This document shows positions 20,469-29,454 of a DNA stretch of 53,404 bases, piece by piece; within the stretch, counting starts at the first letter, position 1; every line of letters begins with the position of its first letter. The notes below the pieces were generated by a model. It saw nothing but the letters and a program-made list of their open reading frames with translations. It was not told the DNA's origin and made no database searches. The position numbers and the translations under genes are program-made. The stretch lies in assembly GCF_001565895.1 (NCBI RefSeq), contig NZ_LSNE01000020.1:181367-234770 (forward strand). Reading direction: 5' to 3'. Source of the stretch: Paraglaciecola hydrolytica (GTDB taxonomy: Bacteria; Pseudomonadota; Gammaproteobacteria; Enterobacterales; Alteromonadaceae).

Positions 20469-21959
20469 TTAAGATGGAAAAGTAAAGCTAACTCCCTCAC
20501 GAATACCACTCGACGGCCAGCGCTGAGTTATGGTTTTGCGCTTAGTATAAAAACGCACACCATCCGGTCCGTAAGCATGTAAATCACCAAATAATGAACG
20601 TTTCCAGCCCCCGAAACTGTGATACGCCACCGGAACAGGTAAAGGCACATTAATACCCACCATGCCAACCTGAATGTGGTCAGAAAAATAACGGGCAGCC
20701 TCACCATCTCGAGTGAATATGCAGGTTCCATTGCCATATTCATGCTCATCAATGAGTTGCATCGCTTGTTCCATTGTATCAACCCGCATTACTTGCAGAA
20801 CAGGACCAAAGATTTCAGCTTGATAACTGTCCATGTCGGCAGTGACCCCATCTATCAGGGTAGCGCCCACAAAAAATCCATTTTCATGACCGCTAACGTT
20901 TAAATCACGGCCGTCAACTACAATTTTAGCGCCTTGCTCCTCAGCTCCAGTAATGTAAGCAATTACCTTGGCACGATGTTCGGCGGTAATTAAAGGCCCA
21001 AAATCATTGCTCGGCTTATCGTAGGGGCCAACGTTGAGATTGGTCATGGCCTTTTGCATTTTGGCGACCAAGTCGTCTGCGGCCTTTTGACCAACAGCCA
21101 CCACTACAGATAGCGCCATGCAGCGCTCGCCAGAAGAGCCAAAGGCAGCGCCTAATAGCTGATTAACCGCATTATCCATGTCGGCATCGGGCATGACAAT
21201 CGCGTGATTTTTAGCGCCACCAAGCGCTTGGCAACGCTTACCATTTGCACTCGCCGTTGAATAGACATACTCAGCAATAGGCGTTGATCCAACAAAACTC
21301 ACCGCTTTGACGCGAGAATCAGTCAACAATAAGTCAACGGCTTCTTTATCACCATTGACCACATTTAATACCCCTTTGGGTAACCCCGCTTCACTTAGTA
21401 ACTGAGCAATGTACAGTGCCGCGCTGGGATCCCGTTCAGAAGGTTTTAGTATGAAGGTATTACCACACACAATGGCCAGCGGAAACATCCACAGTGGTAC
21501 CATTGCAGGAAAATTGAAGGGTGTAACGCCGGTCACAACACCGAGTGGTTGAAACTCACTCCATGAATCAATATTAGGCCCCACATTTTTACTGTGTTCA
21601 CCTTTTAAAAATTGCGGCGCTCCGCAAGCAAATTCAACATTTTCAATGCCCCTTTGAATTTCACCTGCAGCATCATGACTAATCTTACCGTGCTCTTGAC
21701 CGATTAGTTGTGCAATTGTTTCGGCGTGTTCTTCTAAGAGTTGTTTAAACTTAAACATAATTCGCGCGCGTTTGATAACCGGCGTATTACGCCAAGCGGG
21801 AAAAGCGGCTTGTGCACTCGTAATAGCCTCGTCGAGCGTTTGTTTTGATGCCAGTAGCACACTGTTTGCTACTGCCCCCGTTGCAGGGTTATACACATTT
21901 TGCGTGCGTTCTTGGGGTGTAGTTAACTGACCATTTATAAAGTGACCGATGATAGCCAT
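20469..21959 (-). CDS. mmsA: CoA-acylating methylmalonate-semialdehyde dehydrogenase
   Basis: Oxidises methylmalonate semialdehyde, and also malonate semialdehyde, to propionyl- or acetyl-CoA with CO2 release, using NAD and CoA. The 496-aa protein has the ALDH glycine motif FVGSTPIAEYVY, QALGGAKNHAIVMPDAD and the catalytic cysteine in FGSSGERCMALS (~284). NVGPNIDSWSEFQPLGVV is the family signature. The start at 21959 (MAIIGHFINGQ) has AAGGAT upstream; an earlier in-frame start adds five unlikely residues. It is the last gene of the rut cluster, 123 bp after rutF, so it probably disposes of the malonate semialdehyde made by the Rut pathway. Confidence 0.93.
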   Translation of the reverse strand: MAIIGHFINGQLTTPQERTQNVYNPATGAVANSVLLASKQTLDEAITSAQAAFPAWRNTPVIKRARIMFKFKQLLEEHAETIAQLIGQEHGKISHDAAGEIQRGIENVEFACGAPQFLKGEHSKNVGPNIDSWSEFQPLGVVTGVTPFNFPAMVPLWMFPLAIVCGNTFILKPSERDPSAALYIAQLLSEAGLPKGVLNVVNGDKEAVDLLLTDSRVKAVSFVGSTPIAEYVYSTASANGKRCQALGGAKNHAIVMPDADMDNAVNQLLGAAFGSSGERCMALSVVVAVGQKAADDLVAKMQKAMTNLNVGPYDKPSNDFGPLITAEHRAKVIAYITGAEEQGAKIVVDGRDLNVSGHENGFFVGATLIDGVTADMDSYQAEIFGPVLQVMRVDTMEQAMQLIDEHEYGNGTCIFTRDGEAARYFSDHIQVGMVGINVPLPVPVAYHSFGGWKRSLFGDLHAYGPDGVRFYTKRKTITQRWPSSGIREGVSFTFPS

Positions 21960-22082
21960 TGAATATCCTTGCAATGTATGACTAAGAAAAAATTAAGATA
22001 GCCTTAACACAAACACAGCTGGGTGATTTGAATACAGCGAATGTTCGTGCGGCTCTGGGCGGATTAAAATAACCAGTGCAAG

Positions 22083-22604
22083 TTATTTTTCGAGATGATG
22101 ATAAGCACGTTGGAAGTACAAAAGTGCACCTGCCTCATCATTTTGTTTAATAGCAAGTACCTCGCAGAAAAACACATCATGGGTAGCAACACTCTGCCTT
22201 GCGGTTATTTTGCAGTCAAATGAGACTGCAGCGTTTGCTAAAATCGGGGCTCCCGTGACTAACGTATCCCACTGACCTTGAGCAAAACGCTCTTCCATGG
22301 GCGCTTTACCACCAAAGACATTAGACAAGGCATCTTGACCTGCACCTAAGGTATTAATCACTAGGTTTGTTGCTTGGCTAAAACGTTGATGAACTGAGGC
22401 ACCGCGGTTCAAACACACCAGCAACGTTGGGGGATTATCACTAACACTACAAACTGCCGTGGCAGTAAATCCCGCTTTTTCAGCACCTAAGTTCGTTGTT
22501 ACGATATTTACTGCGCCGGGCAAACACGCCATGCCATTACGAAATGCGTCAGCCGATATGCACTTGGCAGCATCGTCCATTTTTAGATTACTTAGTGCGC
22601 TCAT
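22083..22604 (-). CDS. rutF: FMN reductase of the pyrimidine pathway, RutF
   Basis: NADH:FMN oxidoreductase that supplies reduced flavin to the RutA monooxygenase. The 173-aa protein of the HpaC-like flavin-reductase fold starts its core with FRNGMACLPGAVNIVTTNLGAEKAGFTATAVCSVSDNPPTLLVCLN. It continues INTLGAGQDALSNVFGGKAPMEERFAQGQW, very like E. coli RutF. An AAGGAG Shine-Dalgarno lies 10 nt before the ATG. It follows rutE by 33 bp. Confidence 0.92.
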   Translation of the reverse strand: MSALSNLKMDDAAKCISADAFRNGMACLPGAVNIVTTNLGAEKAGFTATAVCSVSDNPPTLLVCLNRGASVHQRFSQATNLVINTLGAGQDALSNVFGGKAPMEERFAQGQWDTLVTGAPILANAAVSFDCKITARQSVATHDVFFCEVLAIKQNDEAGALLYFQRAYHHLEK

Positions 22605-22637
22605 GCAGACTGAACTCCTTATTTTATTGGGTTGTGT

Positions 22638-23228
22638 TTATAGAATCTGACAAGATTGTTCAAATTCAAGACGGGGTAAACGTTTGTGTACTTTCAGACC
22701 ATCGCCGTAGCCCAAGTTGATTAAAAAGTTTACTTTCCAAGTGCTATCAGCAAAAAAGAGTTCATTTAATCGTTTAGCATCAAAACCTGACATCGGCCCA
22801 GTATCTAAACCAAGCGCCCTAGCCGCGCTAATCAAATAGGCACCTTGCAAAGAACTATTGCGCATCGCGGTTTCATAAGCCGCTTCAGGGCTGGAAGTAA
22901 ACCAACTTTTAGCATCCGCATAAGGAAACAGCATGGGTAAGTGCTCGTAAAATGTTTCATCATAGGCCACGATCACGGTGCACGGCGCTGTCATAGTTTT
23001 TTCTAAGTTACCGCTCGACAATGCAGGCTTTAGCTTTTCTCTGCCTTCATCGGAGGTAATAAATACAAAACGAGCTGGACAACAATTTGCAGAGGTAGGC
23101 CCAAGCTTAACTAAATCGTAAAGCTGATGAATTAGCGATTCAGGAATAGCTTTGTCTTGCCAGCTTACGTGGGTATGGGCTTCACTAAAAAGCTGTTCAA
23201 GTGATGATGTATCTAATGGTGTTGTCAT
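22638..23228 (-). CDS. rutE: malonic semialdehyde reductase RutE
   Basis: Nitroreductase-family flavoprotein that in E. coli reduces malonic semialdehyde to 3-hydroxypropionate. The 196-aa sequence has the family blocks [47 protein letters not shown] and the C-terminal [17 protein letters not shown]. It sits between rutD and rutF in the usual order. With mmsA in the same operon, two enzymes could act on the same semialdehyde: reduction with export, or oxidation to acetyl-CoA. Confidence 0.93.
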   Translation of the reverse strand: MTTPLDTSSLEQLFSEAHTHVSWQDKAIPESLIHQLYDLVKLGPTSANCCPARFVFITSDEGREKLKPALSSGNLEKTMTAPCTVIVAYDETFYEHLPMLFPYADAKSWFTSSPEAAYETAMRNSSLQGAYLISAARALGLDTGPMSGFDAKRLNELFFADSTWKVNFLINLGYGDGLKVHKRLPRLEFEQSCQIL

Positions 23229-23261
23229 AATGTTTATCTAATCAGGTGCAATAATCTGCGT

Positions 23262-24047
23262 TTACGCCACAGAAAATCGACCTAGTTGCTCCAATAATAA
23301 TGAATTAAAAGTTTCAGGGGTGGTAATGCTTGACGCATGACCACCGTAATCAAATAAGGTTAAGGTCGCCGCCGGTAGTTTGTTTGCCAACCACTGGGAG
23401 CGCTGCCAAGGCACTAACATGTCATCTTTGTTGGCAACAACCAATGTAGGAACGTGAAATTCACGTAGCTGTGCCTCATTATCAAACTGACTTAAAGCAC
23501 TGATCCGCGCTAACAAATTTGTTTTGTCAGGAAAGTGTCTCAAAGCAAGCTGTTCTTCCTTTTGCATTAAATCAATATTGTTTACGATCCAATCTGGCGG
23601 ATACAAAAGCAGGGCTTGGGTCTGCAGATAAATTTCTGCAGAACAACTCTCTAATATCGCCTTTCTTATATTGAAGCAACGTAAGGTATGCGGATTGGGG
23701 CTACTCCACGCATTTATCAGCACCAAAGATTGCAATAATGCTGGACGGTCTACGGCTAGCTGCATACCCACTAAACCACCTAGGGCATGTCCAACAAAAT
23801 GGCATAGGTTAATATCGAGTGAATCAAGTAATTCTGATAATTCATTACTCATATGCTGTATGGAATAATCTTTGGGCAAGGCTGCAGGACTGCGACCGGT
23901 GCCGAGCTGATCATAAACAATAACCTGATAATCAGTACTCAAGGCAGCGAGTTGTTTATGCCAAAAATGGGCGGAGCCGCCCAAACCAGAGCTTAAAACA
24001 ACCGTAGCCGCCTTAGTTTTTTTAGCAGGTAGCACTTCAAAATACAT
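23262..24047 (-). CDS. rutD: alpha/beta hydrolase RutD (aminoacrylate/carbamate step)
   Basis: Alpha/beta-hydrolase-fold protein of the Rut pathway, annotated in E. coli as aminoacrylate hydrolase. The 261-aa sequence has LSSGLGGSAHFWHKQL, YDQLGTGRSP and the elbow VGHALGGLVGMQLA. The usual nucleophile serine of GHSxG is alanine here, as I recall also for E. coli RutD, so classical serine catalysis is excluded. The C-terminal histidine region YGGHASSITTPETFNSLLL is conserved. It lies between rutC and rutE. Confidence 0.92.
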   Translation of the reverse strand: MYFEVLPAKKTKAATVVLSSGLGGSAHFWHKQLAALSTDYQVIVYDQLGTGRSPAALPKDYSIQHMSNELSELLDSLDINLCHFVGHALGGLVGMQLAVDRPALLQSLVLINAWSSPNPHTLRCFNIRKAILESCSAEIYLQTQALLLYPPDWIVNNIDLMQKEEQLALRHFPDKTNLLARISALSQFDNEAQLREFHVPTLVVANKDDMLVPWQRSQWLANKLPAATLTLFDYGGHASSITTPETFNSLLLEQLGRFSVA

Positions 24048-24138
24048 AAACTACCTCATAATGCATCAAGCCAGCACATGGCCTAATAAGCAAGGCACCC
24101 ACTAACTTGAAAATTAATTTCACACTTGTCACCTTGGG

Positions 24139-24522
24139 CTAAGCAATATGCGCAATGCTGGCAATTTCCACCAAGGCATCAGGTTTAACTAAACCACACT
24201 GAATGCAATACCGAGCAGGTTTTTCACCAGGAAAATACTCTGCATATACTTTATTCAAGGCTGGATAGTCGTCCCAGTTAGTCAGCATAATAGTGTTAAA
24301 CGTAACATCATCCATCGTGCCTCCAGCAGCTTCTACCACTCCTTTAATCGTCTCTAATACATGACGAGTTTGCGCTTCTGCATCGCCTACATGTACCACG
24401 TTATTGTCTTTATCAAAGGCCAAAGTACCTGAAACATACAGGATATTGTCAGCCATTGAGCCTGGGACATAGGGCGCTAAAGGCTTGCCTGTACCTGGGG
24501 GGATAATCGATTTTTTAGTCAT
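24139..24522 (-). CDS. rutC: RidA-family protein RutC (3-aminoacrylate deaminase)
   Basis: Small Rid/YjgF-family protein that deaminates or processes the aminoacrylate intermediate. The 127-aa sequence has [26 protein letters not shown] at the N-terminus and the C-terminal [23 protein letters not shown]. This includes the Rid-family arginine expected to hold the carboxylate (PARYC). It follows rutB by 42 bp. Confidence 0.93.
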   Translation of the reverse strand: MTKKSIIPPGTGKPLAPYVPGSMADNILYVSGTLAFDKDNNVVHVGDAEAQTRHVLETIKGVVEAAGGTMDDVTFNTIMLTNWDDYPALNKVYAEYFPGEKPARYCIQCGLVKPDALVEIASIAHIA

Positions 24523-24564
24523 GCTGTTTCCCTATTGTAAAAACGCAGTATTAATAAACTTCAG

Positions 24565-25302
24565 TTACGCTATTTTGCTATGAATTGTTTGGCTAAAGGC
24601 CTCTACCGTCGAGACCCAACCAAAAAACGTGGCTATGTTAAAGAGGGACGACTCTTGTATAGCACTTGAACCCGCTTGATGAGTTGCATCAGCCAGCACA
24701 ACCCCAAAGTATTCCAGAAAAAATCCGTCTCGTAAGGTGGACTCCACGCATACATTGGTGGCAATACCGGTAAACACTAAGTTACGTATTCCACGGCTGC
24801 GCAACATGCTGTCTAAGTTGGTATTGTAAAAGCCGCTATACCGAGTCTTAGGAATAACAATGTCACCTTCTTGCGGTTGCAACTCATCAACTAGCTGATA
24901 ATCCCATGTTCCTTTTGCCAACAAAGTGCCCATTAACTCTGGATTTTTACGCATGGTCTTTAAGGCGTTAGATTTATACCAATTAGGTGAACCAGGGCCC
25001 CCCGCTTCGCTATATTGTTGATCCCAGCCATTTTGAAAAAACACAATGTGCATGCCGGCTTTTCGAGCCATTTCTATTGCTTTAGCGGTTTGCTCAATCA
25101 CAGTTCCTGTGCTTGAAATATCAAATCCTGCTTTGTCTAAATAGCCATTTTTAGAGGCATAGGCGTTTTGCATATCGACGACGATTAAAGCGCTTTCGCT
25201 CAGTTTCAAGGCTAATGGCTCTGGCTGTGCGGGAAGGATAACCTCACCCACCTCAGTTCCTGAGCAGTAACCCGCAACGGTAAATTCAGTGACGGTCGGC
25301 AT
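24565..25302 (-). CDS. rutB: ureidoacrylate amidohydrolase RutB
   Basis: Isochorismatase-like cysteine hydrolase that splits (peroxy)ureidoacrylate to carbamate and aminoacrylate. The 245-aa protein has the catalytic triad pattern: Asp in [14 protein letters not shown], Lys in [14 protein letters not shown], and Cys in [18 protein letters not shown]. The N-terminal [15 protein letters not shown] is typical of RutB. Its ATG overlaps the rutA stop (TAATG), indicating translational coupling. Confidence 0.95.
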   Translation of the reverse strand: MPTVTEFTVAGYCSGTEVGEVILPAQPEPLALKLSESALIVVDMQNAYASKNGYLDKAGFDISSTGTVIEQTAKAIEMARKAGMHIVFFQNGWDQQYSEAGGPGSPNWYKSNALKTMRKNPELMGTLLAKGTWDYQLVDELQPQEGDIVIPKTRYSGFYNTNLDSMLRSRGIRNLVFTGIATNVCVESTLRDGFFLEYFGVVLADATHQAGSSAIQESSLFNIATFFGWVSTVEAFSQTIHSKIA

Positions 25303-26396
25303 TAGGCTACCTGCTCACACTTAGACGCAATGATATGCTGACGAGACTTCATCAGCGGTTGAATTTTTTGACCGTAGTCATCCATACCCTGAATAAAATC
25401 ATCAAACGTCAGTAATACCCCTTCACAGCCTTCGACCGTATCGATTTCATCTAACATGGCCGCCACTGAGGCAAAGGATCCGACTAAGGTTCCCATATTT
25501 AAATTTACTGCTGAAGTAGGATCGGTCATGTCACGTACATTGGTGTCTTTACCGGATTTTTTATCTACTGCGCCTTGGGTTGTCATCCAATCAAGGGCAT
25601 CTTGATCTTTACCCGCTTTATAACGCTCCCATTTAGCCATCGCCAGCTCGTCAGTTTCATCTGCGATGACCATAATTAGGACAACTGAACCAACCTTGCG
25701 GCCAATATTATCAGCTACTTGTTTTAATCTTTGGGCGGTTGGTGCAAAAGCGGTTGGCGTGTTTAATCCTTTGCCAAAACAGAAGTTATAGTTGGCATGC
25801 TGAGCGGAAAATTCCATTCCTGCGGCACTTTGTCCGGCACAAATAATGGGAATGTCTGCTTGCGGTTTAGGTAGCATGTGGCAATCATCCATTTGGAAAT
25901 GCTCACCTTTAAAATCGCTACGCCCGGTAGACCAAAGCTCTTTACACACTTGAATATACTCGGCCAGATATTCGTAGCGATTAGAGAAAAACTCATCTCC
26001 AGGCCACATGCCCATTTGCGAATATTCAGGACGTTGCCAGCCGGTAATTAAGTTAACACCAAAACGACCATGGGAGATGGAGTCGATGGTTGTGGTCATT
26101 CTAGCCATAATCGCTGGAGGCATAACCAGCGTGGCAGCAGTCGCATATAGTTTTATTTTTTGCGTGACTGCCGCCAAACCAGCCATAAGGGTGAAAGACT
26201 CTAGGTTATAATCCCAAAACTCGGTTTTACCACCAAAGCCCCTCAATTTTATCATCGACAACGCGAAATCCAGTCCGTAGTGCTCGGCTTTTTGCACTAT
26301 CTCTTTGTTCAAATCAAAGCTTGGTTTGTATTGTGGTGACGTACTGGAAATTAACCAGCCGTTGTTGCCAATTGGAATAAATATACCCACGTCCAT
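25302..26396 (-). CDS. rutA: pyrimidine monooxygenase RutA
   Basis: FMN-dependent, luciferase-like monooxygenase that opens the uracil ring between N3 and C4. The start is placed at 26396 ([23 protein letters not shown]), which matches the family N-terminus and gives 364 aa. A longer in-frame reading upstream (to 26531) is Cys-rich and unlike the family. Conserved blocks include [45 protein letters not shown] and [11 protein letters not shown]. It is first in the operon, with a 410-bp upstream region carrying a sigma-54-like promoter and a RutR-like palindrome. Confidence 0.95.
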   Translation of the reverse strand: MDVGIFIPIGNNGWLISSTSPQYKPSFDLNKEIVQKAEHYGLDFALSMIKLRGFGGKTEFWDYNLESFTLMAGLAAVTQKIKLYATAATLVMPPAIMARMTTTIDSISHGRFGVNLITGWQRPEYSQMGMWPGDEFFSNRYEYLAEYIQVCKELWSTGRSDFKGEHFQMDDCHMLPKPQADIPIICAGQSAAGMEFSAQHANYNFCFGKGLNTPTAFAPTAQRLKQVADNIGRKVGSVVLIMVIADETDELAMAKWERYKAGKDQDALDWMTTQGAVDKKSGKDTNVRDMTDPTSAVNLNMGTLVGSFASVAAMLDEIDTVEGCEGVLLTFDDFIQGMDDYGQKIQPLMKSRQHIIASKCEQVA

Positions 26397-26569
26397 AATC
26401 GTCTCACTTTTGTTTTTGTTATCGGTTTTTACGCCACAACATGGCGCTCCGTTTGTTGATGCTGACACGCAAGCAGTCCTTCGCTCTTGGCAAATAGACA
26501 GCACAATCCAAGCCAAACATTTAAAAGCCATTAAAAACAGCAGGTTACATGATTAATACACATAAAGCA

Positions 26570-26582
26570 GACCAATTAGTCC
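26570..26582. promoter_or_regulatory. RutR-like palindrome upstream of rutA
   Basis: GACCA-AT-TAGTC is a near-perfect 12-bp inverted repeat that fits the E. coli RutR pattern GACCA-NN-TGGTC with one core mismatch. It is 174-186 bp before the rutA start and about 20-30 bp downstream of where the sigma-54-like element would start transcription, a repressor-like position. The regulator gene is not in this window. Confidence 0.45.
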
Positions 26583-26611
26583 AATTTGGAGCGTTAACCT
26601 TGTGCAGTTTG

Positions 26612-26627
26612 TGCAAAAATGATGCAA
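26612..26627 (-). promoter_or_regulatory. sigma-54-like promoter for rutA
   Basis: On the minus strand TTGCATCATTTTTGCA fits the -24/-12 consensus TGGCAYR-N4-TTGCW at 10 of 12 positions, with a perfect TTGCA at -12. The first G of the -24 GG is replaced by T, which weakens the call. E. coli rutA is transcribed from a nitrogen-regulated sigma-54 promoter, so the location makes sense. The remaining gene-free sequence (26628-26806) shows no clear NtrC site. Confidence 0.4.
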
Positions 26628-26806
26628 CCAGAATAGGAGGCTTATGAGCCAGCTGTTTAGCAAAGTCTCATGCTAAGAGAGGGAGGGGTGTTCGTTGGCA
26701 ATCATTAAGCCGAATTGAGCTTTACGAAAAAAAGAATGTCACTGTATGGAGGGACGAAATAGGGCTTACTTCGCCTCAAGGGCAAAGTAAGCTAAGAAGT
26801 ATACTT

Positions 26807-28648
26807 TTACTCTAAACCAATAAACCCGCCGGTTTGATGAGCCCATAACTTGGCGTAAATGCCGCCTTTTTGCAGCAATTCAGCATGGGTACCACTTTCG
26901 ACTATGCAACCTTGATCTAAAACCAATAACCTATCCATCTGCGCGATGGTTGATAAACGATGGGCAATGGCTAATACCGTTTTGTTGCGCATGATGGTAT
27001 TAAGACATTGCTGAATAGCGGCTTCCACTTCCGAATCTAGTGCTGATGTCGCTTCATCGAGGATTAAAATAGGCGCATCTTTGAGCATCACCCGAGCAAT
27101 CGCGATACGCTGTCTTTGTCCGCCTGAGAGCTTAACTCCACGCTCACCAACATGAGCGTCATAACCAATGCGGCCTTCTAAATCCGACAGCGTCTGGATA
27201 AACTCATGGGATTCAGCTTGTCTGGCTGCATGTAACATATCTTCTTCGGTGGCATCCAAGCGGCCATACAGTATGTTGTCACGCACCGAACGATGTAATA
27301 ACGAAGTATCTTGTGTCACCAAGCTGATATTGGCTCTAAGACTTTCCTGGCTGATTTGGCTGATATTTTGCCCATCGATCACAATCTCACCACTTTGAAT
27401 ATCATAAAAACGCAATAACAAATTCACTAATGTAGATTTACCCGCACCAGAACGCCCGACTAAACCGACTTTCTCACCCGGCTTAATTTTTATGTCTAAG
27501 TTTTTAAAAATGACACTGCTTGCCATATCTGGGCTGTCGTATGCAAAACACACCTGTTTAAACTCTATGGCACCACCACTAACCTCTAACTGCGGCGCAT
27601 CTGCTACATCTTTCACTGCCACTGGCACTGACAAGCTGTTAATACCATCCTGTACAGTACCAATGTTTTCAAACAGGCTTGATACTTCCCACATGATCCA
27701 TTGCGACATGTTGTTAAGGCGTAAACAAAGAGTTATGGCTATCGCGATATCACCTGGGGTAATCGCTTGCTGCAACCACAAATAAATCGATAAGCTGCCG
27801 ATGCCAAAAATTAAAAATGCGTTGTTAAACCATACACAGCCATTTAGCACCGTGACTAAACGCATTTGTGGATAAACACGTTGCAAAAATGCGTCCATAC
27901 CTTGTTTAGCGTAATCGGCTTCTCGGCTGGTATGAGCAAACAGTTTGACCGTGGTGATATTGGTGTAACTATCAACAATCCGCCCCGTCATTAAGGATCG
28001 CGCATCGGCTTGTTGTTGTGAAACTTTTTTCAGTTTTGGCACCAATAATTTGAGGATAAATATATAGATAATAAACCATACAAACAGCGGCGCACTGAGT
28101 CGCCAGTCGGCACTAATTACTAATACCATTATGCTGACAAAATACACACTCACATAGACAAAGATATCCAAAGTTTTCATCACCGTTTCACGCACGGCTA
28201 AAGACGTTTGCATCACCTTAGTCGCTACCCGTCCAGCAAATTCGTTTTGAAAAAAGCTCAGACTTTGGCCTATTACATAACGATGGGCTTGCCAGCGGAT
28301 CCGCATCGGGAAATTTCCCAATAAGGCCTGATGAGTTAACAGAGACTGGAAAATCACCAAACACGGCAATATGAGTAGGATCAAGGCTCCCATCCATAAC
28401 AAACTAGAAAGTTCCTGCTCAATAAAAGTCGTTCTGTCACGCTCTGCCAGCCAGTCAACTAACTGACCTAAGAAGCCAAAAATGGATACTTCAAGCATCG
28501 CGATAGTGCCCGCGAGTAGGGATACCGCAATGATGGCCGGCCACATTCCCTGCGAATAATATCGACAAAAAGCCAACAGAGTCGTGGGTGGTTGTTGAGG
28601 AGTGTAACTAGGAAAAGGGTTGGTAAGACGTTCGAAAAATGAAAACAT
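26807..28648 (-). CDS. ABC transporter, fused permease and ATPase (exporter type)
   Basis: Half-transporter that would dimerise in the inner membrane. The 613-aa protein has a type I exporter membrane domain (about residues 35-330, six segments). The nucleotide-binding domain carries Walker A GRSGAGKST, Q-loop SLVTQDTSLLHRSVRDNILYG, signature LSGGQRQRIAIARV, Walker B ILILDEATSALDSE and H-loop AIAHRLSTI. It resembles MsbA/multidrug-type exporters, but the substrate cannot be read. No partner half-transporter is adjacent, so it is probably a homodimer. Confidence 0.93.
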   Translation of the reverse strand: MFSFFERLTNPFPSYTPQQPPTTLLAFCRYYSQGMWPAIIAVSLLAGTIAMLEVSIFGFLGQLVDWLAERDRTTFIEQELSSLLWMGALILLILPCLVIFQSLLTHQALLGNFPMRIRWQAHRYVIGQSLSFFQNEFAGRVATKVMQTSLAVRETVMKTLDIFVYVSVYFVSIMVLVISADWRLSAPLFVWFIIYIFILKLLVPKLKKVSQQQADARSLMTGRIVDSYTNITTVKLFAHTSREADYAKQGMDAFLQRVYPQMRLVTVLNGCVWFNNAFLIFGIGSLSIYLWLQQAITPGDIAIAITLCLRLNNMSQWIMWEVSSLFENIGTVQDGINSLSVPVAVKDVADAPQLEVSGGAIEFKQVCFAYDSPDMASSVIFKNLDIKIKPGEKVGLVGRSGAGKSTLVNLLLRFYDIQSGEIVIDGQNISQISQESLRANISLVTQDTSLLHRSVRDNILYGRLDATEEDMLHAARQAESHEFIQTLSDLEGRIGYDAHVGERGVKLSGGQRQRIAIARVMLKDAPILILDEATSALDSEVEAAIQQCLNTIMRNKTVLAIAHRLSTIAQMDRLLVLDQGCIVESGTHAELLQKGGIYAKLWAHQTGGFIGLE

Positions 28649-28674
28649 GTAAGGGCAAAGGTACTCAATATAAT

Positions 28675-28806
28675 TTACTGCGTACCATACCCTAATTCTT
28701 GCATTTTTGAGTCAATTTTTTTCTGCTGTGACGTTTGCCATAACGTTAACATCATCGCAACATCAGTGTCCTTAAATGCTTTTGCTGCTTGCTTTACTGC
28801 ACGCAT
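28675..28806 (-). CDS. possible small protein, 43 aa
   Basis: This is an uninterrupted ATG-to-TAA frame of 43 codons on the minus strand, starting 6 bp after the MAPEG stop and ending 27 bp before the ABC transporter start. The predicted peptide begins MRAVKQAAKAFKDTDVAMML and ends MQELGYGTQ: soluble, amphipathic, rich in K, Q and A, with a plausible codon mix. There is no clear Shine-Dalgarno, so it would depend on coupling to the upstream gene. I recognise no family. It may be real, or a decayed remnant. Confidence 0.3.
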   Translation of the reverse strand: MRAVKQAAKAFKDTDVAMMLTLWQTSQQKKIDSKMQELGYGTQ

Positions 28807-28811
28807 TATTA

Positions 28812-29234
28812 CTATGCCATAAACTTAGTTGCTAAGCGCATAATCCAAAACAAACAAATGCCTACTTGTACTAAAAAGAAGGCAAAACGAATTTGTACAG
28901 CTAAATTAGATGTTGATATTAAATGGCTGAGCGACTGCCCCAAACGCGCTATCAATAAGACATACGCTAAACCATTGGTAATCACCGCAGAATCTGTAGC
29001 TAATGCCAAAAGCATCAAACCACCAATAAAGGCAAAACTTTCTACACAATTTGCTTGGGCCCGAGTCAATCGTTGACCAAAAGGAGGTGAATCCGAACCA
29101 TCGGCTTTAAAACCATTGGGGGCGCGTTTGCGCCTCATCACCAAGCTACTGCGATAAACCGCCAGTGCGACTAACAAGATAACCATCCAAGCAATATAAC
29201 CAAGTAGGGCAATAATCGTCTCGTTCATAGTCAA
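28812..29234 (-). CDS. MAPEG family membrane protein
   Basis: A 140-aa four-helix inner-membrane protein with the MAPEG pattern. It has an N-terminal helix (IIALLGYIAWMVILLVALAVYR), a loop ending RLTRAQANCVESFAFIGGLMLLAL with the conserved RA-x-x-N-x-x-E glutathione-binding motif, then two more helices. Bacterial MAPEG proteins may have glutathione-dependent transferase or peroxidase activity, but function here is not shown. It lies upstream of the ABC transporter on the same strand and diverges from the methyltransferase gene. Confidence 0.85.
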   Translation of the reverse strand: MTMNETIIALLGYIAWMVILLVALAVYRSSLVMRRKRAPNGFKADGSDSPPFGQRLTRAQANCVESFAFIGGLMLLALATDSAVITNGLAYVLLIARLGQSLSHLISTSNLAVQIRFAFFLVQVGICLFWIMRLATKFMA

Positions 29235-29454
29235 CTCTCTTTAAGGTTTGTTATTGTTATTTCATTGCCCAATAGTTTAGGCTGTAAACTACTAATACTG
29301 TGTGCAATGTATTGGAGTAACAAGACATAAGTTAGCAGTTTGTTAAATGAATGAACATGGCTTTTTTTATCATCCCGTGAAATTAAAATCCGGCAATATC
29401 AGTCTCTTAAACTACACTTTTGATTGTTTAAACCGCGAAGTAAAGGACCACATC

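Noticed and set aside
22001-22073. Plus-strand peptide-like frame ending LGDLNTANVRAALGGLK in the mmsA-rutF gap
   Set aside because: It has no start codon or Shine-Dalgarno, and the frame upstream is closed. At most it is a short remnant, and I cannot name a parent gene.
26397-26531. N-terminal extension of RutA by 45 residues
   Set aside because: The extension is Cys-rich and unlike the family. The ATG at 26396 matches known RutA N-termini exactly in position.
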